Assembly: GCA_035326025.1 (NCBI GenBank)
Contig: DAOKYT010000046.1
Span: 1-22,409, forward strand
Reading direction: 5' to 3'
DNA length: 22,409 nucleotides
From: Amarobacter sp035326025
GTDB taxonomy: Bacteria > Chloroflexota > Dehalococcoidia > Tepidiformales > Tepidiformaceae
Under the pieces are notes generated by a model. The model did no database searches and was not told the DNA's origin. It was given only the letters and a program-made list of their open reading frames with translations. Position 1 is the first letter of the stretch. Each line of letters opens with the position of its first letter. The position numbers and the translations under genes are program-made. Below are positions 7,131 through 13,439 of the stretch, in pieces.

Positions 7131-8084
7131 CTATCCGGGCAGGAGGGAGAGGAATCGTTCGTCGATCTCCGCCAGCGGGCGGCCGCCGCCGTAGCGGTCG
7201 AGCGCCGCGCGCCGACCCTCGGCGTTGAGCGGCAGGTTGCCTGCGCGGTGCCGCTCGACGAGCCCGCGGAGGGCGGCCGCGACCTGATCGAAGCCACTCG
7301 CCTGGATCGCGCCCGGCATGGGGTGGGTCCATATGACATAACGCCCGCGACTGAGCGCCTCCGCCGCCATGAACGACTGGCCGTCGTGCGTGGTTAGCCG
7401 CACAAGGGCGGTCGTCTCGCGGTAAAGCGGGTCCATATCGTCGATCCAGGGCCGTGCCTCCAGGTTCGGCGGGAGCGGGCCTGGCAGCGTCTCGGGCGGC
7501 GAGGGGATGAGCGTGAAGTGCACATCCGGGAAGGCCCCCGGCAGCCGCAGCATCGTGTCCAGGTCGAAGACGGCCCGCGCCTGGCGATCGACCGGGTAGT
7601 ACAACAACACGCCGAAGCGCCCCGGGAGCGGGGGCGGTGGGCCTTCCGCGACCGGGATGGGCAGGGGCACGAAGGTGGAGCTCACTCCCGCGCTGCGCAA
7701 TTCCTCGACCAGCCAGGGGGCATCGCACCAGTGGATCGCGCGCTCCGCGATGCGCAGCGCCACATTGTCGCGGCGGTGTTCTTCCACCGCGATCTGCACG
7801 TCGGTGCCAACCCAGTGGATGACCACCGGCTTGCGGCGGAAGCGCAGCAGGTTGTCCTGGGGCGATCCCCGGTCGATGCGGCTGCCGATGAGGTACACGA
7901 TATCGGCGCGGGTGGCCGCGCTCGCCACCTTCGCCCAGCCGCCCACGTGGCGCCCGGGGTGGTCGAGATAGCGGGCGTTCCAGCCGAGCCCCGCCAGGTC
8001 GCCTACCAGCAGCCGCCCGAAATACGGCAACCCCAGGATCAGGACCGAACCCCGTTTCGCCTCGGGCGGCGGCTCTCCGGTCAT
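7131..8084 (-). CDS. GT-B type glycosyltransferase-like protein
   Basis: A 317-residue cytoplasmic or membrane-peripheral protein with the layout of a GT-B glycosyltransferase. The N-terminal Rossmann half begins SVLILGLPYFGRLLVGDLA and contains VVIHWVGTDVQIA. The C-terminal donor-binding half contains RFGVLLYYPVDR and ends in RLTTHDGQSFMAAEALSRGRYVIWT, where the Glu of AEALSRGR corresponds to the family's nucleotide-sugar-binding E-x7-E region. The length is at the short end for GT4 enzymes. ATG 8084 overlaps the stop of the acyltransferase (ATGA), so the two are translationally coupled and probably act on the same glycan or lipid-linked acceptor. Donor and acceptor are unknown. It could also be an inactive or divergent member, since the second Glu is not conserved in an obvious way. 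Confidence 0.8.
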   Translation of the reverse strand: MTGEPPPEAKRGSVLILGLPYFGRLLVGDLAGLGWNARYLDHPGRHVGGWAKVASAATRADIVYLIGSRIDRGSPQDNLLRFRRKPVVIHWVGTDVQIAVEEHRRDNVALRIAERAIHWCDAPWLVEELRSAGVSSTFVPLPIPVAEGPPPPLPGRFGVLLYYPVDRQARAVFDLDTMLRLPGAFPDVHFTLIPSPPETLPGPLPPNLEARPWIDDMDPLYRETTALVRLTTHDGQSFMAAEALSRGRYVIWTHPMPGAIQASGFDQVAAALRGLVERHRAGNLPLNAEGRRAALDRYGGGRPLAEIDERFLSLLPG

Positions 8085-8677
8085 TCGCGGTGGCCTTCCG
8101 CGGCGATGCGGGCGCGTGGGGCCAGGAGCGTCGCCCCCGGCGCGACATCGCGGTCGACCAGGGCGTGGGCGCCGATCGTCGCGGCTTCGCCGACGGTGAC
8201 ACCGTGGAGAATGGTCGCGCCGATGCCCAGGTAGGCGCCGCGTCCGATGCGGATGGGGGCCTGCACGCGCGGCCGCCGTTCACGCAGGGCGCCCGGCCCG
8301 ACATCGATGTGGGTCACGAGACTCGATCGCATGGAGAGCGTGGCGTCATCCTCGATGGTCACGTCATCGGCAAGGTCGATGAGCACATCGGCGCCGAGGT
8401 GGACCCGGTTGCCGATGCGCAGGCGGCTGAAGTCGTTCCGCGCGTTGACGATGATGAGTGGGCTGTGGATTGAGACATTATCACCCACAACCGCGCCAAA
8501 CTCCCGCAGCACGCTGGCGTGCGCGCTGGTAGTGGTCCGCAGTTCGGCGGCGATACCGTCGATACCGTCACGCAGATAGCGGGCTTTCCGCCGCGCCCGC
8601 CCGGCGAATCCCATCCGCGCCCGCACCGGACGGAGCGCGGGCGCGAGTAACGCGCGGGTCCGTTCCGTCAGTGCCAT
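8081..8677 (-). CDS. Left-handed beta-helix (hexapeptide repeat) acyltransferase
   Basis: A 198-residue enzyme of the maltose/galactoside O-acetyltransferase type, which transfers acetyl groups from acetyl-CoA to sugars. Hexapeptide repeats run from about residue 62 to the end (VGDNVSIHS, IGNRVHLGADVLID, VTIEDDATLSM, IGRGAYLGIGATILHGVTVGEAATIGAHALV). The candidate catalytic histidine is in SLVTHIDVGPG, before an extended loop (GALRERRPRVQA) typical of the family. An N-terminal helix rich in Arg (residues 1-45) precedes the helix domain. ATG 8677 has a strong ribosome binding site, GGAGGAAGG, just upstream. It is the first gene of the minus-strand operon and overlaps the glycosyltransferase start. 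Modification of a surface glycan is the likely role. Confidence 0.9.
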   Translation of the reverse strand: MALTERTRALLAPALRPVRARMGFAGRARRKARYLRDGIDGIAAELRTTTSAHASVLREFGAVVGDNVSIHSPLIIVNARNDFSRLRIGNRVHLGADVLIDLADDVTIEDDATLSMRSSLVTHIDVGPGALRERRPRVQAPIRIGRGAYLGIGATILHGVTVGEAATIGAHALVDRDVAPGATLLAPRARIAAEGHRE

Positions 8678-8700
8678 CCTTCCTCCGGCTTCACACCGCT

Positions 8701-8721
8701 GTAAACTGTCAGTAAACAGTT
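8701..8721. promoter_or_regulatory. Nested direct and inverted repeats, candidate operator
   Basis: The hexamer GTAAAC occurs twice, at 8701-8706 and 8712-8717, 11 bp apart (about one helical turn). AACTGT (8704-8709) is inverted as ACAGTT (8716-8721), and ACTG-T-CAGT (8705-8713) forms a small palindrome. The cluster overlaps the predicted -10 of the acyltransferase promoter and lies in the gap between two divergent genes, a natural place for a repressor site. No regulator can be named. Confidence 0.4.
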
Positions 8722-8739
8722 GCAGGCAGCATCAGACAA
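8711..8739 (-). promoter_or_regulatory. Candidate sigma-70 promoter for the acyltransferase operon
   Basis: On the minus strand TTGTCT (8739-8734) and TTTACT (8716-8711) are exactly 17 bp apart, each matching four of six consensus bases. Initiation would be near 8704, giving a leader of about 27 nt that contains the strong GGAGGAAGG ribosome binding site. It is the best promoter match in this gap for the leftward operon. Confidence 0.45.
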
Positions 8740-8747
8740 TGTGGCAG

Positions 8748-8774
8748 AGTGCCTTGCCTGCATAAGAAGGCACT
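8748..8774. repeat. Perfect 8-bp inverted repeat with 11-bp spacer
   Basis: AGTGCCTT (8748-8755) is inverted exactly as AAGGCACT (8767-8774). It lies 48 bp before the start of the small secreted protein gene. It could be a protein-binding dyad or an RNA hairpin in that gene's leader. No T-tract follows, so it is not a terminator. Confidence 0.5.
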
Positions 8775-8821
8775 TCTACGCTGCAAGCAATGGGGTGCCA
8801 CAGCCCCACCTGTGAGGCAGC

Positions 8822-9262
8822 ATGAAACGAGCGCTTCTTCTTGGTATCACCGCCGCCGGCGCGGCCCTCGCCAGCATCCCCGCCCTGGTCACCGCCCAGG
8901 GATTCCCGCCGCCACCGCCCACCACGTACTACGGCAAGGCACCGGCGGGCATTGGGCCCGGCCATGCCGTCATCGCCGTCGTCAGCGGTGGCGCGTCGTC
9001 CCAGGTCTGCGGCGATGGCGCGACGCTCAACGATTCGAGCGGCGTGGTCTACGTCGTCGATGTGGTTGCCAATGCCCAGATCCCGGGTTGCGGCCAGGCC
9101 GGCCGCACGGTCCAGTTCTACTTCGTGGGCGCCAAGCGCCTCTCGACTGATACCGCCAGCTGGAGCGGCCCTGGCCCGTCCCAGAAGGACCTCGTGAACC
9201 TCGGGCCCGCGCTCACCACGCGCAACACCGCTCCGCAGGTCGCGAAGGATGGCGTGAACTAG
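8822..9262 (+). CDS. Small secreted protein of unknown function
   Basis: A 146-residue exported protein. It starts at ATG 8822, after GAGG at 8812-8815. The signal peptide is MKRALLLGITAAGAALASIPALVTA, with likely cleavage after VTA at residue 25. The mature protein starts QGFPPPPPTTYYGKAPAG and then forms what looks like a compact beta-rich domain: AVIAVVSGGASSQVCGDG, VVYVVDVVANAQIPGCGQAGRTVQFYF. Its two cysteines (SSQVCGDG and IPGCGQAG) could form a disulfide. There is no lipobox or membrane anchor, so it is probably released or wall-associated. The start of the mature domain, with its poly-Pro TTYYG, looks like a recurrent secreted module, but I cannot name a family. A strong terminator follows, so it is monocistronic. 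Confidence 0.85.
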   Translation: MKRALLLGITAAGAALASIPALVTAQGFPPPPPTTYYGKAPAGIGPGHAVIAVVSGGASSQVCGDGATLNDSSGVVYVVDVVANAQIPGCGQAGRTVQFYFVGAKRLSTDTASWSGPGPSQKDLVNLGPALTTRNTAPQVAKDGVN

Positions 9263-9294
9263 CGTTTCGCCCGCCCCCACCCGGCGTTTCCGGC

Positions 9295-9323
9295 GGGCGT
9301 CCCGTTCCAGGGGCGCCCGTTTT
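9295..9323 (+). terminator. Rho-independent terminator after the secreted protein gene
   Basis: GGGCGTCCC (9295-9303) pairs with GGGGCGCCC (9310-9318) over 9 bp with one wobble, around a 6-nt loop (GTTCCA). GTTTTCC follows. A competing stem, CGCCCGCC (9268-9275) with GGCGGGCG (9292-9299), overlaps it. The site lies between two convergent genes and serves the rightward one. Confidence 0.75.
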
Positions 9324-9341
9324 CCGTGTGCCGCGGCTCCC

Positions 9342-10286
9342 CTATCCGGGCCAGAGCAACCCGTACAGCGTCTCCATCGCCTCGGCCACCCGCGGCCCCG
9401 GCGCCCGCAGGAAGAGGGACACATCGAGCTCGTGGACGCGGCCATCGCGGACCGCCGGCGTGCCGGCCCAGGCCGGGTCGGAGCGGATCTGTTCGGCCAG
9501 CCCGCCCTGCCCCGAGGGCAGGACGAGCACCACGTCCGGGTTCGTGGCCGCCGCCTGCGCGACCCCGATGACGCCGAAGCCGGCGATGGGCCCGCCCTCG
9601 GGCGCCGCGCCGAGCACGTTCACCGCGCCGAGCGCCTCCACCAGGCTGCCGGTGTAGGTCCCGGTCCCGCCCCCGAACACGTCGCGTCCGCCGCCCGTCA
9701 CCAGCAGCACCTTCGGCGGGTTTCCGGCCTGGCGCGCTCGCGCCCGCACCGCCTCGGCTCGGGCCTCGATATCCGCCTTCGCGCTCGCGGCCTCGCCTGC
9801 GCGCCCGGTGGCCGCGCCGAGCGCATCGAGCGTCTCGAGCACGGAGTCGTAGCTCCCCGCCTTGATGACGAACACCGGGTAAGGGAACTTCTCGAAGTCG
9901 CGCGTGCGCCCGCCATGGAAGCTGGCGTCGCCGATCACCAGGTCCGGTTCGAGGGCGGCGATGGCCGTGAAGTCTGGCGAGAGCGACGAGCCCGTGACTT
10001 TCGCCCCGGGCGCGATCGACTCCGGCGTGTCTGAGGTCCGCCCGGCGATCGCGAGCCCGAGCGCGGCCGCGAACTCCCCCGCCGAGGGGCTCATCACCGC
10101 CACCACGCGGACCTCCTCGGTCAGCCGCACCTGCCGGCCGATCATGTCGGTGACGCTCCGGGGCCCGGCCGTGACGTTCGCGGCGATGGTTGGCGTGGGC
10201 GTGGGCCGCGGAGGCACCGGGTCGGCGGCCTTGCCGCACCCGCCGAAGAGGATGGCTCCGATCACGAGCGCGGCCACCCGCTTCAA
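9342..10286 (-). CDS. BtuF/FecB-like periplasmic-binding lipoprotein (ABC importer substrate-binding protein)
   Basis: A 314-residue predicted lipoprotein of the helical-backbone metal/cobalamin/siderophore receptor class. The signal peptide is MKRVAALVIGAILFGGC with Cys17, then a Pro/Thr linker (PVPPRPTPTPT). The binding-protein domain begins SVTDMIGRQVRLTEEVRVVAVMSPSAGEF, the usual start of this class, and continues with LEPDLVIGDASFHGG and TGSLVEALGAVNVLG. The start is TTG 10286, overlapping the CofC stop as TTGA, so it appears translationally coupled to F420 synthesis. No permease or ATPase is encoded nearby, so the partner transporter must lie elsewhere or be absent. Corrinoids, heme or ferric siderophores are the usual ligands; here the ligand is unknown. 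The lipobox has Phe at -3, which is less usual. Confidence 0.85.
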   Translation of the reverse strand: MKRVAALVIGAILFGGCGKAADPVPPRPTPTPTIAANVTAGPRSVTDMIGRQVRLTEEVRVVAVMSPSAGEFAAALGLAIAGRTSDTPESIAPGAKVTGSSLSPDFTAIAALEPDLVIGDASFHGGRTRDFEKFPYPVFVIKAGSYDSVLETLDALGAATGRAGEAASAKADIEARAEAVRARARQAGNPPKVLLVTGGGRDVFGGGTGTYTGSLVEALGAVNVLGAAPEGGPIAGFGVIGVAQAAATNPDVVLVLPSGQGGLAEQIRSDPAWAGTPAVRDGRVHELDVSLFLRAPGPRVAEAMETLYGLLWPG

Positions 10287-10942
10287 CCCGCGCGCTCCAT
10301 CCGATCTTCCACGCCGATGGTCTGGAGGTAGCGCCCCGCCGCGCCCTGCCGCCCGCGTGGCGCCCGCAACAGCTCCCGGATGTCGCCGGGCGTGTCCAGG
10401 TCGAGCGTGAGCTCGCGGTTGTGGTTGGTCACCACGGTCATGCCGGCGCGTTCGGCCGCGGCGGCGTGTTTCGCGGAGCTCCCCGGCCCATAGGCAAGCG
10501 GAAACCGGCCGGGCGGGTGCAAGAGCATGGCGTTCGTGCCGCCGTCGGCGCTTTCCACGAGGACCACCGTCCCCTCCCCGGCGTCCAGCCCTTCGAGCGT
10601 CTCGATGGCGCCCGCCGTCGCCAGTGGGAGGTCGGCGTGAAGGATGAGCAGCCGCGAGCTGACTGCCCCTTCCGCGCGGAGCGTTTCGATCGCGCGTTCG
10701 AGCTGGGAGTTCAGGCCCTCCAGGGCCGGGTCCTCGCGCAGCACCCGCCCGCGCCCGTTCACGTGCGCCGCCACCCGCTCATCCGGCGTCAGCACGATCG
10801 CCCGGGGCCCGGCCGCGTGAAGCACCGTCTCGAGCGTCACCAGCGACAGCGTCGCGCGCTCCTCGGCGCTGAGCAGGCTGGCCAGCCTGCCCTTCGCCCG
10901 GTCCAGCCCGTTCACCGGCACCAGGATCGGCAGGTCGCTCAT
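10283..10942 (-). CDS. cofC: CofC/FbiD-type guanylyltransferase of coenzyme F420 synthesis
   Basis: A 219-residue cytoplasmic nucleotidyltransferase that activates a three-carbon phosphate (2-phospholactate, phosphoenolpyruvate or 3-phosphoglycerate, depending on the lineage) with GTP for CofD. The N-terminal GT-A-like motif reads ILVPVNGLDRAKGRLASLLSAEERATL. LHADLPLAT holds the metal-binding Asp region, and DGGTNAMLLHPPGRFPLAYGPGSSAKH is the diagnostic CofC stretch. It ends with LDLDTPGDI, also conserved. Its ATG overlaps the cofD stop by 4 bp (ATGA), and its stop overlaps the next gene's TTG. Which substrate it uses cannot be decided from sequence by eye. The length is normal for the family. 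Confidence 0.93.
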   Translation of the reverse strand: MSDLPILVPVNGLDRAKGRLASLLSAEERATLSLVTLETVLHAAGPRAIVLTPDERVAAHVNGRGRVLREDPALEGLNSQLERAIETLRAEGAVSSRLLILHADLPLATAGAIETLEGLDAGEGTVVLVESADGGTNAMLLHPPGRFPLAYGPGSSAKHAAAAERAGMTVVTNHNRELTLDLDTPGDIRELLRAPRGRQGAAGRYLQTIGVEDRMERAG

Positions 10943-11871
10943 CGCGCACCCTCGAGCGCGCCCAGGATGTCCCGGGCGAGCTCACGCTTGCGCTCCATGC
11001 TCGTCATCATCGTGTCCACCACGAGCGTCTTCATCCCCAGCCCTTCGACCGCCGGGGCGAGCCCACGGTCCTCGGCGTCGAGCACGAAGAGGTCGATGAG
11101 CCCACGGTACATCCTTGCGACGCCCACGGCCGAGACCTCGTAGCCCATGCTCGTCATCATCTTCGCGGCGGGGCCCTTCACCACCTGCCCGGCGATGATC
11201 GGGCTGATGGCCACGCGCACCGCCCGCGTGTTCGCGAGCGCCTCGCGCACGCCCGGCACCGCGAGGATCGGTCCGATGCTCACGAAGGGGTTGCTCGGCG
11301 CGAGGATGACGGCCCTCGCATCGCCGATCGCCTCCAGCACGCCGGGCGCGGGGCGGGCGCGCTCCACGCCGTCGAAGCGGATTGATTTCACGTCGATTTC
11401 GGTGCGCAGCTTCACCAGGTACTCCTGGAACGCGAGCTCCCCCTCGGGTCCGCCGACCACGGTCCGCACCGGGTCGTCCGACATCGGCAGGATGGCGCAG
11501 GTGAGCCCCCAGGCCTTCGCCAGCCGGCGCACCACCTCGTGCATGGGCACGCCCTCGCGCAGCAGGCGCGTGCGGTGGATTGTCATCGCGAGGTCGCGGT
11601 CGCCCAGGTTGAACCAGCGCTCGTAGCCGAACCGCTGGAGCTGGTCGACCACCGCGAACGTGTCGCCGCGGAGCCCCCAGCCGGTCTCCGGGTTCACGGC
11701 ACCGGCCAGCGCGTAGATGACGATGTCCGTATCGGGCGAAACGTGCAGCCCGAACATCTCGACATCGTCGCCGGTGTTGGAGATGACGGTGACCGCCGAG
11801 GGGTCGACGGCCTGGCAGAGCCCCTGGAGAAACCGCGAAGCGCCGACGCCGCCCGCGAACACCGTGTACAT
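10939..11871 (-). CDS. cofD: CofD/FbiA 2-phospho-L-lactate (phosphoenolpyruvate) transferase, coenzyme F420 synthesis
   Basis: A 310-residue cytoplasmic enzyme that transfers the activated three-carbon phosphate from the CofC product to the deazaflavin Fo, forming F420-0 or its dehydro form. Signatures in order: MYTVFAGGVGASRFLQGL, ISNTGDDVEMFGLHVSPDTD, the Gly/Asn-rich GAVNPETGWGLRGDT, NLGDRDLAMTIHRTRLL, and APSNPFVSIGPIL. All the nucleotide- and Fo-binding regions that I know for the family are present and the length is normal. It starts at ATG 11871, with a TACCAT box 6 nt upstream on its strand and no Shine-Dalgarno sequence. It heads the F420 operon, with cofC and the binding lipoprotein following through overlaps. 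CofE/FbiB (glutamate ligase) and CofG/H (Fo synthase) are not in the window. Confidence 0.96.
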   Translation of the reverse strand: MYTVFAGGVGASRFLQGLCQAVDPSAVTVISNTGDDVEMFGLHVSPDTDIVIYALAGAVNPETGWGLRGDTFAVVDQLQRFGYERWFNLGDRDLAMTIHRTRLLREGVPMHEVVRRLAKAWGLTCAILPMSDDPVRTVVGGPEGELAFQEYLVKLRTEIDVKSIRFDGVERARPAPGVLEAIGDARAVILAPSNPFVSIGPILAVPGVREALANTRAVRVAISPIIAGQVVKGPAAKMMTSMGYEVSAVGVARMYRGLIDLFVLDAEDRGLAPAVEGLGMKTLVVDTMMTSMERKRELARDILGALEGAR

Positions 11872-11877
11872 GCCCGG

Positions 11878-11883
11878 ATGGTA
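11878..11883 (-). promoter_or_regulatory. Candidate -10 element (TACCAT) for the F420 operon, leaderless type
   Basis: On the minus strand TACCAT matches four of six -10 bases and ends 6 nt before the cofD ATG. A weak -35 (TTCGCG) lies 18 bp upstream. The 57-bp gap after the ligase gene contains no Shine-Dalgarno sequence for cofD, so a leaderless start is the likely mode. Confidence 0.45.
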
Positions 11884-11928
11884 CGCGCGGCCGGGGACAA
11901 CCGCGAACGGGCGCTCCCGGCGGTGGCC

Positions 11929-13368
11929 TCAGGCGAGGGCGGGCGGGCTTTCGGGCGCCGCTTCCCTCGGCGCGGCCATCGCGGCCCGGCGGGCCGCCAC
12001 CGGCGCGCCGGCACCTTCCGCCACCGGTTCGGGCGCGGTGGCCGGCCGCCTGCGCGCCGCCCCCCGTTCGACCGCGATGAAGAGCGCGAAGATCGCGTAC
12101 AGGTAGGGCTCCTCGAAGAGGCGCCCCTCCGACTGGCTCTGGAAGAGGATTTCCGTGAGCGCCACCGCGCAGAAGGCCGCAAGCAACCGGGCATACGGCT
12201 CCACTTCGCGCCGGTACACCGTCCAGCTGGCGTTGGCCACGCGGACCACCACGAACCCGAACATCGAGATGGCGACGATGCCGCCTTCGGCCAGCAGGCT
12301 CACGAACGACGTGTGCGAGAGCGTCGTCTGCGCCCACCAGGGGATGACCCACAGGTAGTTGTGGACGAGCGAGTTCTGGTAGCTGCCCGTGCCCACCCCG
12401 ATGAACGGGTTGTCCTTCCACATTTCCCAGCCGGCCCGGATGAGGAATTCGCGCTGGCCCAGGACGCGGATGCCCAGGGTGAGCGTCTTGATGCGCTCGA
12501 ACTCGGAGCCGCCCTGGAGCATCAGCAACCCGAGCATCATGCCCACGCCAGCCGCGCCGCAGGCCATCAGCCGCAGCTTCGTGTACCGGCGGATCGGGGC
12601 GAGCAGGATCATCAGGAACACCGCCAGGAGAAACCCGAGCCACCCCGAGCGCGAGGCCGTGGCCACCAGCGCGGGCAGGCCCAGCACCAGCGCCGGCGCC
12701 GCCAGGTAGACCGTCATCCGCCGGGGGCCCGTCGCCAGGATCATCCCAATGCTCAGCGCCATCGAGATCGCCAGGAACCGCGCCAGGTTGTTCGGGTCGG
12801 CGAAGGTCGCGTTCGAACGGTAACTGTAGGTATCCGATTCGGTGAGGATGCTGCGCCACTGGAACACCCCCACCACCCGCTGGGCGATGGCGATGAGCGA
12901 GACCAGCGCGGCCGCGATCAAGAACGCGGCCACAATCCGCTCGATGTCGCGCCGGTTTTCGATGAGCGCCGGGGCCGCGAACACGAAGGCCACGTACATC
13001 GGCAGGATGATGACGGCGTTCGTGGGCCGCTGTGTATCGGACCAGCCCACGCCCAGGGTGAGCACCCCGGCAAACAGCACCACGGGCACGAGGAAGCTCG
13101 AATTGGGGATGAGGCGCGCCGGGTTGTGCCGGCAGCGCCACGCCGCCACCACGATGGCCGCCGCCATGGCCGCCTTGCCCGGGTTCAGCATCGTCCGGAT
13201 GGCGCCGCCGGCCCCGCCCTCGCCGAGCGTGCCCACTGCCTCGGTCTGCAGGTATTCAAACGGCAGCCCAAGGATGACGCAGGGGATGAGCAGCTTCGGC
13301 TCGCGAAGGAGGATCACCGCCGCCAGCAAGACCGCCTGGAGCGCCACCATGAAGGCCAGGTCAAGCAC
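11929..13368 (-). CDS. O-antigen ligase/polymerase-like (Wzy_C) membrane protein
   Basis: A 479-residue polytopic membrane protein with about ten to twelve predicted helices, of the family that ligates or polymerises glycan repeat units on the outer face of the membrane. The diagnostic Wzy_C region includes ATASRSGWLGFLLAVFLMIL, followed by a large extracytoplasmic loop with FIGVGTGSYQNSL and HNYLWVIPWWAQTTLSHTSF, then LLAEGGIVAI. The C-terminal 40 residues are Arg/Ala/Pro-rich and cytoplasmic (ERGAARRRPATAPEP). The start is GTG 13368, with GAGGTGG 10 nt upstream; ATG 13350 is an alternative. It diverges from the Wzz-like gene, and the glycosyltransferases beyond it complete a surface polysaccharide set. 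Ligase and polymerase roles cannot be told apart from sequence. Confidence 0.88.
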   Translation of the reverse strand: MLDLAFMVALQAVLLAAVILLREPKLLIPCVILGLPFEYLQTEAVGTLGEGGAGGAIRTMLNPGKAAMAAAIVVAAWRCRHNPARLIPNSSFLVPVVLFAGVLTLGVGWSDTQRPTNAVIILPMYVAFVFAAPALIENRRDIERIVAAFLIAAALVSLIAIAQRVVGVFQWRSILTESDTYSYRSNATFADPNNLARFLAISMALSIGMILATGPRRMTVYLAAPALVLGLPALVATASRSGWLGFLLAVFLMILLAPIRRYTKLRLMACGAAGVGMMLGLLMLQGGSEFERIKTLTLGIRVLGQREFLIRAGWEMWKDNPFIGVGTGSYQNSLVHNYLWVIPWWAQTTLSHTSFVSLLAEGGIVAISMFGFVVVRVANASWTVYRREVEPYARLLAAFCAVALTEILFQSQSEGRLFEEPYLYAIFALFIAVERGAARRRPATAPEPVAEGAGAPVAARRAAMAAPREAAPESPPALA

Positions 13369-13384
13369 GGGCGCGATTCCACCT

Positions 13385-13400
13385 CGTGACGCGATTCACA
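13385..13400. promoter_or_regulatory. CRP/FNR-like palindrome in the divergent polysaccharide promoter region
   Basis: CGTGA-N6-TCACA on the plus strand matches nine of ten bases of the classic CRP half-sites (TGTGA-N6-TCACA). It ends 1 bp before the -35 box of the Wzz-like gene's promoter, with its centre about 46-47 bp upstream of the predicted start point. It also lies just upstream of the ligase gene on the other strand. No CRP/FNR-family regulator is encoded in the window. Confidence 0.45.
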
Positions 13401-13401
13401 A

Positions 13402-13431
13402 TTGACCCCCGTCCGGCGTGGCAACTACGAT
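13402..13431 (+). promoter_or_regulatory. Promoter for the Wzz-like gene, leaderless type
   Basis: TTGACC (13402-13407, five of six) and TACGAT (13426-13431, four of six) are 18 bp apart. The ATG at 13440 is 8 nt beyond the -10, at the expected start point. This is the best sigma-70 match in the window. It also argues for ATG 13440 over the in-frame GTG 13386, which would place the promoter inside the coding sequence. Confidence 0.6.
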
Positions 13432-13439
13432 ACGGCCCG

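Noticed and set aside
9268..9299. CGCCCGCC/GGCGGGCG stem as a second terminator
   Set aside because: It shares bases with the better stem at 9295-9318, has a 16-nt loop and is not followed by a T-tract.
10982..13141. Long open frames opposite or out of phase with real genes, such as 10982-13141 (-), 11539-13389 (+), 2717-4237 (-), 1665-2996 (-), 14509-15570 (-) and 16575-18077 (-)
   Set aside because: High GC makes stop codons rare in shadow frames. Their translations are low-complexity Arg/Gly/Pro/His-rich and match no family, whereas the opposing frames encode recognised proteins.
13386..13439. Earlier GTG start for the Wzz-like protein
   Set aside because: This 18-residue extension covers a CRP-like site and the best promoter in the window, and the Wzz-type sequence starts only after ATG 13440.
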